64,000 nucleotides of DNA from Diaminobutyricibacter sp049994905. Its GTDB lineage: Bacteria > Actinomycetota > Actinomycetes > Actinomycetales > Microbacteriaceae. Of this stretch, positions 23,864 to 31,869 are shown piece by piece. Under the pieces are notes generated by a model. It saw only the letters and a list, made by a program, of their open reading frames with translations, was not told the DNA's origin and searched no databases. The position numbers and the translations under genes are program-made. The stretch covers positions 4,092,001-4,156,000 of the forward strand of contig NZ_CP188258.1 in NCBI RefSeq assembly GCF_049994905.1, written 5' to 3'. Numbering within the stretch: the stretch's first letter is position 1; each line of letters begins with the position of its first letter.

Positions 23864-25111
23864 TCAGTCTTTGAGGGTCGTGCCCTGCGCGGTGCCGTAG
23901 TCGATGTGCAGGTGATTGCAGGTGTCGTCGAACGCCACCAGGTTGGTGAGGCTCATCGAGGAACGGCACTCCGACTGACCGACGTTCGTCAGGGGCGGCA
24001 CGAGCGGATCGAGCGCCTGGATCAGCTTCACCGACTGGGCGTCGCCGCCACTCAGCGCCTGGCCGTCGAGCAGGAAGAAGTCGACGGCGTGGCCGCCGCC
24101 GTTCGCGTAGTGGCTCGACGCGCTCCCCGCGCCTTCGATCTGACCCGTGCAACGGCGGTTGATGTCGCTGACGCCGACGGTCCTGAAGGTCTTCAAGGCC
24201 ACATCGATGGTCTGCAGGACGCGATAGTCGATGCCGCAGTTCGGCACGACCCGCCCCTCGGCGAGGTATTCGATCTCGGGAATGTGATCGGGCACGGAGC
24301 CGGTCAGGCGCCCCTGCGACACTGCGGTCATCAGCTTCTGTGCCAGCGCCTGTACGGTCGGCGACACAGTGACGCCGACCGTGGAGTCGAGCAGCAGCGG
24401 GTTCTCCATCACGCTGTAGCCGTCACGTGTCGCTGCGGGCGCGGCGGCGCCTCCGCCGGCGAGGGTCTGGACGGCCGCGCTTCTCACACCATTGCCCGAC
24501 GTGTCGGAGGGAGCCGCATAGGCCGGCAGTGCCGCGGTGCCGAGAAGGCCGCTCGCCGCCAGGACGACACCGATCTTCACCCGGGTGCGTCGAACGCGCG
24601 AACGCGCCGACAGCTCCGCAAGACGAGCCTTATGAGCGTGGAGGTTCTTCGTGGGCGCGAGAGGCGGGCGCCTCACCGGGCGCGTGCGGCGGGCGACGGC
24701 CTCGGCCGCATCCGCACTCACGGTCGGCGCGTGCGGATGCTCGACAGGCACGACGGTCGCGATCGGATCGACGGATGGCGGGGTGGGCGCGAACGTCTGC
24801 GCAGGCACGACGGGCGGGGTGGGCGCGAACGCCTGGGCAGGTGCAAGCGGCTGGGCGGGCGCGAACGTCGGCTGGGCAGGAACAACGGGCTGGGTGGGCG
24901 CGAGCGACTGCTCGGGTGCGATCAGCTGCGCAGGAGCGATCGACCCGGTGAGCGCGGCCGTCTCGACTGGCCCGGTGGTCGCCCGCTCGAATTCGCGGCG
25001 TGCGCGCCTCGACGTGAAGATCTGGTCGGTGGACGGATTGGGGTCCGGCTCGGCAGGTGCGCGGGGTGCCGTCAGTTGCGGGTCCCCCCCGAACATGCTC
25101 GAGCGTGTCAC
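23864..25111 (-). CDS. membrane-anchored protein with M15-like C-terminal domain
   Basis: A 415-residue protein. Residues 1-50 (TDQIFTSRRARREFE) resemble the cytosolic heads of Microbacteriaceae cell-wall peptidases. Residues 55-115 are repeats of Ala-Pro-Ala-Gln and Ala-Pro-Thr-Pro. A basic stretch is followed by a membrane helix (VKIGVVLAASGLLGTAALP) and an extracytoplasmic domain. That domain ends with SSHYANGGGHAVDFF and DDTCNHLHIDYG, an arrangement reminiscent of zinc-binding HxxGxAxD and H-x-H motifs of M15-type carboxypeptidases. Four or more Cys may form disulfides. A cell-wall role is inferred; the catalytic assignment is not certain. Family name not recognised. Confidence 0.72.
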   Translation of the reverse strand: MTRSSMFGGDPQLTAPRAPAEPDPNPSTDQIFTSRRARREFERATTGPVETAALTGSIAPAQLIAPEQSLAPTQPVVPAQPTFAPAQPLAPAQAFAPTPPVVPAQTFAPTPPSVDPIATVVPVEHPHAPTVSADAAEAVARRTRPVRRPPLAPTKNLHAHKARLAELSARSRVRRTRVKIGVVLAASGLLGTAALPAYAAPSDTSGNGVRSAAVQTLAGGGAAAPAATRDGYSVMENPLLLDSTVGVTVSPTVQALAQKLMTAVSQGRLTGSVPDHIPEIEYLAEGRVVPNCGIDYRVLQTIDVALKTFRTVGVSDINRRCTGQIEGAGSASSHYANGGGHAVDFFLLDGQALSGGDAQSVKLIQALDPLVPPLTNVGQSECRSSMSLTNLVAFDDTCNHLHIDYGTAQGTTLKD

Positions 25112-25327
25112 ACAGTACCTTTCGCAATGACGCGGATCGGTCGTGATCGCGTCGGCTCAGCGACCCGACGAAAACCAACCGATCGTCGGGACACCCATCC
25201 GATGTTATGGGTTCGTTACCCGGATGTCACATCGAAATGCCCATGCGAACGCATATCTCTGGAAATTCGCAGGGGCATTGCAGCCGCTATCGGACACCTT
25301 CGGTCGGAAGGCGGAGCGGTTTGCGGG

Positions 25328-26098
25328 TTACGGGGCCGCGAAGGGAACGCGGCCTGCGGCGAGCGGGGCGCCCGGTTCGGTGAGGGCGAGCACACCGGTA
25401 GCCCCGTGGCCGAGCGCCCAGGGCACACCGTCGGGGCCCAGCGCGAAGACGGCCGTCGCGAGCACATCGGCGGTCGTCAGGTCGTCGGCGATCACGGTCA
25501 CGCTCGTCAGGCCCTGTGCCGGCAGTCCGCTCCGTCCGTCGACGATGTGCCTGCCGCGCTCATAGGCGCCCGAGGTCGCGACCGCGCAGTCGGTGACCGA
25601 GAGCACCGCCCACATCCGCGCGGGGTCCGAAGGCGACCGGATGCCGACGTTCCAGCCCGCGCCCGCGCCAGGGGATCCACTGACGACGACGTCTCCGCCG
25701 GCGTTGAGGCAGAAGTCGGTGACGCCGCGCGACCGCAGCACGTCGGCGGCCCGTGACGCCGCCCACCCTTTGACGACACCGTCGGTGTCGAGGCCACCAC
25801 CCGGCAGGCGCACCCGGAACGCCCCACCGGAAGCGGTGGCGAAGCGGTCCCCGATCGTGAGGACCTCGCGAAGATCATCGCTGTACGCGCTTTCGTCGAC
25901 GAGCCCGCGATCGACCCGGGAGACCTCGCTGTCGTCGCGATAGGTGCTGAAGCGCCGGTCGGCATCGGCCATGGCCGCGAACGCCGAGGCCGCCGCGTCC
26001 GTGCAGGCATCCGCGCCCGCATCCGCATCCGCGCCTGCGCCCGCGTTCCTGATGTCGATGGACATCGGGATGCCCATCACCGTCTCGAGGAACCTCAC
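25328..26098 (-). CDS. apbE: FAD:protein FMN transferase (ApbE)
   Basis: A 256-residue ApbE flavin transferase, which attaches FMN to a Thr or Ser of partner flavoproteins. FLETVMGIPMSIDI is the family N-terminus. DRRFSTYRDDSEVSRV, DTDGVVKGWAASRA, CLNAGGDVVVSG and TSGAYERGRHIVDGRSG are the FAD- and metal-binding stretches. A block of Ala/Asp repeats (residues ~18-35) is an expansion rather than a domain. No signal peptide, so it acts in the cytosol or at the inner membrane face. GTG at 26098 overlaps the stop of the FMN-binding protein by 4 nt. That neighbour is its likely substrate. Confidence 0.92.
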   Translation of the reverse strand: MRFLETVMGIPMSIDIRNAGAGADADAGADACTDAAASAFAAMADADRRFSTYRDDSEVSRVDRGLVDESAYSDDLREVLTIGDRFATASGGAFRVRLPGGGLDTDGVVKGWAASRAADVLRSRGVTDFCLNAGGDVVVSGSPGAGAGWNVGIRSPSDPARMWAVLSVTDCAVATSGAYERGRHIVDGRSGLPAQGLTSVTVIADDLTTADVLATAVFALGPDGVPWALGHGATGVLALTEPGAPLAAGRVPFAAP

Positions 26099-26592
26099 GA
26101 CTTGTCGATCGCCGACTGCACCGACTGCGCGTAGCCGTCCGATGTGTACGTCGCGCCGGACACCGTGTCGATCTTCGCGGACTGCGACGAGAGCACCTCT
26201 TGCTCCAGGATCGGGCCGGCCTGCTGGTTGATCTCGACGCTGCGGCCCCGGTCGCTCGGCGACTGGAGTTCGGTGACCGCCGTGATCTTCGTGCCGGTGT
26301 AGGTCAGCTGCACCTGGATCGGTCCGTACGGCGTCTGCTCGACAGCCCCATCCACGGTTCTCGGCGCAGCCGCGGCGGGCGCAGACGCCGACGCACTCGG
26401 CGCGGCCGCCGCCGGGGCGCTGGTGCTCGGCGACGGCGTGGGCGGCGCACTCGTGGTCGGCGCGAGCGACACCGCATGGGTCGAGGCCGTCGTCGCTTGT
26501 CCGGCGCCGTACAGCCGCAGTCCGACCGTGAGTCCCATGACGGTGAGGATGACCACGAAGAGGATCGTGCCTCTCCACTTCTTGCGCCTCAT
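26095..26592 (-). CDS. membrane-anchored FMN-binding domain protein
   Basis: A 165-residue protein with an N-terminal membrane anchor (KKWRGTILFVVILTVMGLTV), an extracytoplasmic linker of Ser/Thr/Pro/Ala repeats and a C-terminal FMN-binding domain. The domain contains PYGPIQVQLTYTGTKITAV and the attachment-type motif SGATYTS (family: SGAT, with FMN linked to the Thr). It sits between the ferric-reductase-like gene and apbE with 4-nt overlaps on both sides. This implies that ApbE flavinylates it and that the membrane reductase supplies electrons to it for transfer outside the cell membrane. Confidence 0.9.
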   Translation of the reverse strand: MRRKKWRGTILFVVILTVMGLTVGLRLYGAGQATTASTHAVSLAPTTSAPPTPSPSTSAPAAAAPSASASAPAAAAPRTVDGAVEQTPYGPIQVQLTYTGTKITAVTELQSPSDRGRSVEINQQAGPILEQEVLSSQSAKIDTVSGATYTSDGYAQSVQSAIDKS

Positions 26593-27959
26593 GACATGCT
26601 CAGTTCTTCTCGGTGGATGAAGCGTTTCGGCACCTGCAGTTCGCGAAGCGACGCTTCGACGGTCAGCATCATGCCTTCTGGGCCGCACATGAAGACCTCC
26701 CAGTTGTGGAGATCCCGGATGACCGACGCCAGCCCGGCAGGCGAGAGCGGGTCCCAGCCCAGTTCGCTGCGCCGTCCGACGACCGGGATCACCGTCAGTC
26801 CGGGCATCGCCTGGAGTTCGTCGAGCAGGGCGAGGTTCCCTGCGGAGTGCGCGCGGTAGATGAGCACCGGCGTCAGTCCTCTGGCGGTGAGCTCTTCGGC
26901 GAGCGCCCTGACCGGACCGATCCCCGCACCGCCGGCGACGAGGAGGATGCGTTCCCGGCTCGCCCGGTCCGCCGTGAAGTGCCCGAATGGCCCCTCGACG
27001 AAGACGAGCGTGCCCGGCTTGAGTTCGCGCACCAGCGCCGAATGGTTGCCGAGCGCACCGACGGTGATGCGCAGCCGCCCGTCGTGTGGCACGCGCGACA
27101 CCGAGTACGGGTGCGCCGTGAGCAGGTGTCCCCACGAGAGGAACCGGAAGAGCAGGAAGTTTCCTGCGCGCACGCCGAGTTCGTCGAGGTGGGGGCCCGC
27201 GAACCAGACACTCGTGGTGCCCGCATTCTCGCGCACGACGGATTCGACGCGCATCCGGTGCCGCCACGCGTCCATCGTGGGCAGGATGAAACGCCAGGTC
27301 AGTACGGCGGATGCAGTGCCCAGGTAGAGGAGGAGCCAGACCACGCGGTTCACGGGGCTGGAGATGAAATGCGTGCCTGCGCTCAGCTGGTGGAGGAAGG
27401 TGAGGAAGATTGCGACATAGGTCGTCAGGTGGAGCCAATACCAGACCTCGTAGGAGAGCCGCGCCCGAAGGAGGCGCGCACTGCTGAGGCCGACGGCGAT
27501 GAACGCGGCGGTGCCGAGCAGGGCCGCCAGCATGTCCGGGTAGTTGTTGAGGATCGAGAGGAGTTCCGACCACGGCATCGAGTGGTCGAGCAGTTCGCTG
27601 CCGACGATCATGGCCACGACGTGGGTGACGACGAGCAGCACGACCGTCGTCCCGAGCGTGCGGTGCCAGAGCACGAGCTTGTCGAGGCCGACAGCCCGCT
27701 CGAACCAGGGGATTCGGGCGATCAGGAGCACCTGCGCGCACACAAGGTAGGCGGCGACCATGCCGCTCAGCTCGCCGAACGTCATGACAAGCGCGGAGGG
27801 CGTGGCTGCGGCTGTCGACGGCACACCGGCCCACCACATCCAGAGCACGATGAGTCCGCCGGCGACGATGACGATCCGCACGACCCGCGAATGGCGGCGC
27901 TGCGCGCCTGGGCCCGGCCCGCGAACGCTCACGCGGCGCGGAGTCGCGATGACGCTCAC
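26589..27959 (-). CDS. ferric-reductase-like transmembrane flavoprotein
   Basis: A 456-residue membrane oxidoreductase. The N-terminal ~235 residues hold six hydrophobic helices with paired His for heme (LVLWHRTLGTTVV, VTHVVAMI, YWLHLTTY, FLHQLS), as in ferric reductase/NOX proteins. The C-terminal ~220 residues are a ferredoxin-reductase domain with HPYSVSRVP (FAD site), LVAGGAGIGPVRAL and EVFMCGPEGMM (NAD(P) site). It should oxidise cytosolic NAD(P)H and send electrons across the membrane through heme. It is the first gene of a three-gene operon with an FMN-binding protein and ApbE. Confidence 0.9.
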   Translation of the reverse strand: MSVIATPRRVSVRGPGPGAQRRHSRVVRIVIVAGGLIVLWMWWAGVPSTAAATPSALVMTFGELSGMVAAYLVCAQVLLIARIPWFERAVGLDKLVLWHRTLGTTVVLLVVTHVVAMIVGSELLDHSMPWSELLSILNNYPDMLAALLGTAAFIAVGLSSARLLRARLSYEVWYWLHLTTYVAIFLTFLHQLSAGTHFISSPVNRVVWLLLYLGTASAVLTWRFILPTMDAWRHRMRVESVVRENAGTTSVWFAGPHLDELGVRAGNFLLFRFLSWGHLLTAHPYSVSRVPHDGRLRITVGALGNHSALVRELKPGTLVFVEGPFGHFTADRASRERILLVAGGAGIGPVRALAEELTARGLTPVLIYRAHSAGNLALLDELQAMPGLTVIPVVGRRSELGWDPLSPAGLASVIRDLHNWEVFMCGPEGMMLTVEASLRELQVPKRFIHREELSMS

Positions 27960-28103
27960 GTTCGTGCTCCCATCCGCCGTTCCTCCAAGGTGCTGTCGCC
28001 GATCATCCCAGCCGGTAGCTTTCAGGATTCTGTGTCGACCCGGGTGCTGCCTGCACGTTTCCTTAGGAAAACTTAAGGATGTCCAGAGGTCCGTCCGGAG
28101 GCG

Positions 28104-28976
28104 TCAGCGAGCTGTTGCGCCGACCAGCGCTGCGTTCGCCTTCCACAGGCGCGCCGCGGCGGAGGTGTCGTTCGCGATCGGGTTCACGGTCGCAGGCTTG
28201 CGGCCCGCGAAGTAGACACCCGAGACTCCTTCGACCTCGGGCGACGAGGCCAGGTAGATCGACGTCTCGGCACCACGGGCGGGCGACTTCATGAACGGCT
28301 TCAGCAGCGGGATCATGACCTTCCAGGCGGCCGACGAGTCTTCGGCGGCGAACGAGGTGCGCACCAGCCCGGGATGGAGCGTGTTCGCTGTCACTCCGGT
28401 GCCTCTGAGACGCCGAGCGAGCTCGAAGGTGAACAGGATGTCCGCCAGCTTCGACTGGTTGTACGCGCGCTGCCCGGAGTAGTCGCGCTCGCCCTGCAGG
28501 TCGTCGAAATCGATGCGGCCCATCCGCTGTGCTCCCGACGACACGGTCACGATGCGTGCGGGGGCGCTCGCCGTCAGCCTGTCGAGCAGCAGGCCGGTCA
28601 GGAGGAACGGCGCGAGCACGTTGACCGCGTATGTGTGCTCGAGGCCGTCGGCGGTGGCGTGACGGGTGGCCCAGAAGCCGCCCACGTTGTTGACCAGCAC
28701 ATCCAGCCGCGGGTAGGCGTCGAGTACCGCGGTCGCGAGCCTGCGCACTTCGGCCTGCGACGACATGTCGGCCGGGAACGGATCGACGGATGCGTTGCCA
28801 GCCTCACCGGCGATGGCGGCGGCGGCCGTCGCGGTGCGTACGGCATCCCTTCCCGTGATGCCGACGCGGGCGCCGAGGGAGGCGAGGCCGAGCGCGGTCG
28901 CACGGCCGATCCCGCCCGTTCCACCTGTCACCAGGACTGTCTTGCCGGCCATCGGGCCCGGCGCATGTTCAGCCAT
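28104..28976 (-). CDS. SDR family oxidoreductase (retinol-dehydrogenase-like)
   Basis: A 290-residue short-chain dehydrogenase. TVLVTGGTGGIGRATALGL is the Rossmann motif, with the NADP-type Arg in GITGRD. NNVG (usual NNAG), VTVSSGAQ and the catalytic YNQSK (Tyr and Lys) follow, with HPGLVRTSF near the C-terminal loop. The pattern is that of the WW-domain-oxidoreductase or retinol-dehydrogenase-like group common in actinobacteria; the substrate is unknown. ATG at 28976 follows AGGAG with 6-nt spacing. The gene is monocistronic, with hairpin family A copy 4 lying upstream. Confidence 0.88.
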   Translation of the reverse strand: MAEHAPGPMAGKTVLVTGGTGGIGRATALGLASLGARVGITGRDAVRTATAAAAIAGEAGNASVDPFPADMSSQAEVRRLATAVLDAYPRLDVLVNNVGGFWATRHATADGLEHTYAVNVLAPFLLTGLLLDRLTASAPARIVTVSSGAQRMGRIDFDDLQGERDYSGQRAYNQSKLADILFTFELARRLRGTGVTANTLHPGLVRTSFAAEDSSAAWKVMIPLLKPFMKSPARGAETSIYLASSPEVEGVSGVYFAGRKPATVNPIANDTSAAARLWKANAALVGATAR

Positions 28977-29020
28977 CGCGCACTCCTGGCTTCAGGGTAC
29001 GCTCGCGCCGCCCGTTTCGG

Positions 29021-29092
29021 GGCCGAGCGTGACAGTTCCGGACGAGCGTGACCGGCGGACCTGTCACTCTCGTCCCGAACGAGCACGCTCGG
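29021..29092. repeat. 3'-end hairpin repeat, family A, copy 4 (nested form)
   Basis: GGACGAGCGTGAC (29040-29052) pairs with GTCACTCTCGTCC (29063-29075) with one mismatch. Around it GGCCGAGCGTG (29021-29031) faces CACGCTCGG (29084-29092). The element ends 6 nt from the stop codon of the small membrane protein gene at 29099. Confidence 0.62.
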
Positions 29093-29098
29093 GAGCGC

Positions 29099-29344
29099 TC
29101 ACTCCTCGTGCTTGAGCGCGATCCCGATCGCGAAGAATGTGGGAGCCCAGTGCCCGATGAAGATGCCCCACCGGTCGGACTGCGCGCGTTCGTCCTTCTT
29201 GCCGCGCGAGACGAGCCACGCCAGTACCGACAGGATGATCGACGCGAACCCGGCCGCATAGGCCTGATCGCTGCGGAATCCCATGTCGTGGAGGGTTGAG
29301 ATCGGGTTGAACCCGACTGCCTTTTCGATCGTTGTCTTCGCCAT
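29099..29344 (-). CDS. small membrane protein, unknown function
   Basis: An 81-residue protein with one clear hydrophobic segment (FASIILSVLAWLVS, residues ~33-46) and a second weaker one near the C-terminus (GIFIGHWAPTFFAIGIAL), separated by a basic loop (RGKKDERAQSDR). ATG at 29344. The GHWAPT motif is conserved-looking but not one I can name. The gene is single, with hairpin family A copy 4 directly downstream. Confidence 0.7.
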   Translation of the reverse strand: MAKTTIEKAVGFNPISTLHDMGFRSDQAYAAGFASIILSVLAWLVSRGKKDERAQSDRWGIFIGHWAPTFFAIGIALKHEE

Positions 29345-29438
29345 GACTTCACTGTCCCACCGAGCGGGTCCGAACGAAAGTGAATTCCGCGTATCCGATT
29401 CCGTTCGCGGGGGTGCGGTCAGCGCGGCGCACCCGGCG

Positions 29439-29801
29439 TCAGGCGCTGGGGTTCCCGTCGAGTTCGGTGCCGCGCTCCTTCAGGCGTTGCTGCTGGCGGT
29501 AGAACTCGATCTCCTGCTCCAGCTCCGCGAGCTGCTCCTCGGTCGACTTCGGGCGCTCGAAGCTGGCGGGCGCGTGCGCCTGCGAGTGGTACCGCCCGCC
29601 GCCGGTGTGGGTGCGGGGTCCGGGCGCCGGGTACTCACGCCCGAGCGTGAACCACAGCACGCTGCCGATGAACGGCAGGAAGATCACCAGCAGGATCCAG
29701 CCGAATTTGGGCAGGTGCTTCACCTGGAATTCCGACCGAAGGATGATGTCGATCAGCGCACCGACCATGATCAGCAGTACGAGCACCGGGAGCAGAACCA
29801 T
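29439..29801 (-). CDS. PLD nuclease N-terminal (PLDc_N) domain membrane protein
   Basis: A 120-residue protein with two N-terminal membrane helices (VLLPVLVLLIMVGALIDI and FGWILLVIFLPFIGSVLWF) joined by a short loop (HLPKFG). This is the PLDc_N arrangement found in cardiolipin-synthase N-termini and in many short actinobacterial proteins. It is followed by a soluble tail with a coiled coil (EEQLAELEQEIEFYRQQQRL). ATG at 29801 is chosen because it puts the first helix at the N-terminus; no strong ribosome site is seen. No catalytic PLD motif, so it is not a phospholipase itself. Confidence 0.82.
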   Translation of the reverse strand: MVLLPVLVLLIMVGALIDIILRSEFQVKHLPKFGWILLVIFLPFIGSVLWFTLGREYPAPGPRTHTGGGRYHSQAHAPASFERPKSTEEQLAELEQEIEFYRQQQRLKERGTELDGNPSA

Positions 29802-29908
29802 GACGCACAGCTTATTGATCGGTCTCGCCCAGCGAAAGCAAAGACATACGGTGCCGCGCATACGTCCCGCGAAGTGGGGACAGCGGGGTCGATCGCTGAA
29901 CCGATCGC

Positions 29909-31312
29909 CTACTTTTCAGCGACGATCGGGATGCTGCGGTCGAGCACCGTGAGCACCAGCACGGCGACACCGAGCCCGCCCAGCACCCACGCGAGCGCGT
30001 GCAGGCCGGCGTCTGTCGCTGCCGGTCCGAACGAGATGCCGATGAGGCTCGACGAGAAGATGGCACCGATGTACGCGAAGGTGCGATAGAGACCGGATGC
30101 GACCGCGATCTCGTCGGCCGGGGTCTGGACGTACAGGGTCGCCTGGTTCGCGAATCCGCTGAAGCCGTTGGTGAAACCGAGCAGCAGTGACATGCCGATG
30201 AGGACATACACGCTCGACCCGCTCGTGATCACCAGCATGACTGCGGAGCTCAGGACCATCGCGACCGCCGCGAGGATCAGCGGCCAGCGCACCCAGCCGC
30301 GGCCCGACACCACCCGCGCGATCACGATGCTGATGCCGAACAGCGGAAGGAGGATGAGACCGACGGCCGACGCGGACAGGCCGGCGCTCTGCTCCATCCA
30401 CTGGCTCGTGCCGTACAGGGTGGCATAGATGCCGAGGGCGACGAGGGTCTGGCGCAGGTAGGTGCGCTGCAGGGGGCGGTTGCGGGCGAGCATCCGCACA
30501 TCGATGAGCGGGCGCGATGCGCGCCGCTCCCAGAACACCAACGCGGCCCCGAGCGCGACGACGACAGCGAGCAGCCACCAGACCGGCGCGGCGAGACTCG
30601 AGAGGAAGAGCAGCAACGACACGATCGTGCCCGCGAACAGCACGATTCCCGGGATGTCGAGCGACCGCACCAGGCCGCCGCGATCCCGGCGGAGGATCGG
30701 CGCATCCTTCGCGACACCGAGCAGGGTGGCGACGAGGGTGATGAGCGCGAGCGGGATGTTCACGGCGAACAGGGCACGCCATCCGAACGCGCCGGCGAGC
30801 ACGCCGCCGAGCGGCAGCCCGAAGACGGCCGTGACCTGCGACGCTATCGAGAAATTGCCGAGCACGCGCGACGGGACGCCCATACCGACGCTGTCTGCCC
30901 GCCGGCGCACGAGCGCCATGGCGGTCGGGTATGCGGCTGAGGTGCCGACACCGATGAGGGCGCGCGACAGAAGCAGGAAGCCGAACGCAGGCGCGAGCGT
31001 GCCGATCACTCCACCGGCCAGCAGGATCAGGATGCCCGCGAGGAACACCCGGCGCGGACCGAAGATGGTCGACAGCTTGCCCATGGTCGGCTGCATCACG
31101 GCGCTGCACAGGTAGAGCACCGAGATGAGCGAGGCGGTCGTGCCCGGGCCGGAGTGGAAGTCGACTCCGATTCCGACGAGACCCGTCGCGATCATCGAGC
31201 TGTTGATCGGGTTGAGGGTCGACCCGAGCAGCAACGGGGCCGTGAAGGTCCAGCGGAACGGCTTGTCGTCGCTCATCGTCGTTCCGGGTTCGGTCGTGTT
31301 GCCTGCCGTCAT
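29909..31312 (-). CDS. MFS transporter (multidrug-type, 14-helix family)
   Basis: A 467-residue major facilitator protein with about 12-14 hydrophobic segments. Visible motifs are the motif-A-like loop MGKLSTIFGPRRVFLAG and the early LLLGSTLNPINSSMIATGL. The central loop with RRASRPLIDVRML resembles the EmrB/QacA drug-efflux branch, which exports hydrophobic compounds by proton antiport. Its ATG overlaps the stop of the MarR regulator by 4 nt, so regulator and pump form one operon. A 32-bp operator-like palindrome precedes the MarR gene. The exported compound is unknown. Confidence 0.92.
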   Translation of the reverse strand: MTAGNTTEPGTTMSDDKPFRWTFTAPLLLGSTLNPINSSMIATGLVGIGVDFHSGPGTTASLISVLYLCSAVMQPTMGKLSTIFGPRRVFLAGILILLAGGVIGTLAPAFGFLLLSRALIGVGTSAAYPTAMALVRRRADSVGMGVPSRVLGNFSIASQVTAVFGLPLGGVLAGAFGWRALFAVNIPLALITLVATLLGVAKDAPILRRDRGGLVRSLDIPGIVLFAGTIVSLLLFLSSLAAPVWWLLAVVVALGAALVFWERRASRPLIDVRMLARNRPLQRTYLRQTLVALGIYATLYGTSQWMEQSAGLSASAVGLILLPLFGISIVIARVVSGRGWVRWPLILAAVAMVLSSAVMLVITSGSSVYVLIGMSLLLGFTNGFSGFANQATLYVQTPADEIAVASGLYRTFAYIGAIFSSSLIGISFGPAATDAGLHALAWVLGGLGVAVLVLTVLDRSIPIVAEK

Positions 31313-31782
31313 GATGCGTCGGCGAGACGTCGGAGGAGGTCGACGCTCACGGCGAGCTCGGTCTGTTCGGCCTCGGTGAGGGTGGTGCGGATGGCGCGGA
31401 ACAGCCAGTCTTCGCGGGCGAGGCGGCCCGTTGCGAACTGGTCGCGTGCCTCATCCGTGAGGTGCAGGAGGGACTTGCGGCCATCGCGCTCGTCGGGCGT
31501 GCGCGAGACGAGGCCTGAGGATTCGAGCACTGCCACAGTCGCGGCCATCGACTGCGGTCGCACTCCTTCTGCACGGGCGAGCTCGCTGAGGGTCGTTGGC
31601 CCTTCGCGCTCGATGCGGCCGAGCGCGGCGAGCTGCGAGCGCGTGAAATCGCCGATCGTGCCTTCCTGGCGGAGGCGCCGCATCAGGGCACCGAGCGCGA
31701 CCCGGAGGTCGCCGGCCAGCGCATCCGTCACAACCGCCGTTGCGGTGTCGGTCTGGTCTGCTCTGCGTGCACCTGTAGCCAT
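31309..31782 (-). CDS. MarR family transcriptional regulator
   Basis: A 157-residue winged-helix repressor. Residues ~25-60 (LRVALGALMRRLRQEG) form the dimer helix. LSELARAEGVRPQSMAATVAVLESSGLV is the recognition region and DERDGRKSLLHLTDEA the wing, which matches the MarR DxRxxR motif. ATG at 31782 is chosen over the open frame upstream because the palindrome at 31795-31826 lies directly before it. It most likely represses itself and the co-transcribed MFS pump until a small aromatic or drug-like ligand binds. Confidence 0.92.
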   Translation of the reverse strand: MATGARRADQTDTATAVVTDALAGDLRVALGALMRRLRQEGTIGDFTRSQLAALGRIEREGPTTLSELARAEGVRPQSMAATVAVLESSGLVSRTPDERDGRKSLLHLTDEARDQFATGRLAREDWLFRAIRTTLTEAEQTELAVSVDLLRRLADAS

Positions 31783-31794
31783 GTGTTCGACTCT

Positions 31795-31826
31795 AGCAAA
31801 CTCTTCAGCCACCTGAACAGTTTGCT
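31795..31826. promoter_or_regulatory. 32-bp MarR-type operator palindrome
   Basis: AGCAAACT (31795-31802) pairs with AGTTTGCT (31819-31826), and TTCAG (31804-31808) with CTGAA (31813-31817). Only the four centre bases and one position per arm are unpaired. It lies 12 nt upstream of the MarR start codon and between the divergent exonuclease gene and the pump operon, the expected place for the regulator's own operator. Confidence 0.78.
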
Positions 31827-31869
31827 GAGCATCGGATGGTTCGGCCGGGTGCGTGCCAAGATCGGAGAT

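Noticed and set aside
22736..25756. A plus-strand open frame of over 1000 codons
   Set aside because: It runs across two real genes in other frames (phosphoesterase and the M15-like protein). Its translation is Arg/Gly/Ala-rich without domains; long empty frames are common in such GC-rich DNA.
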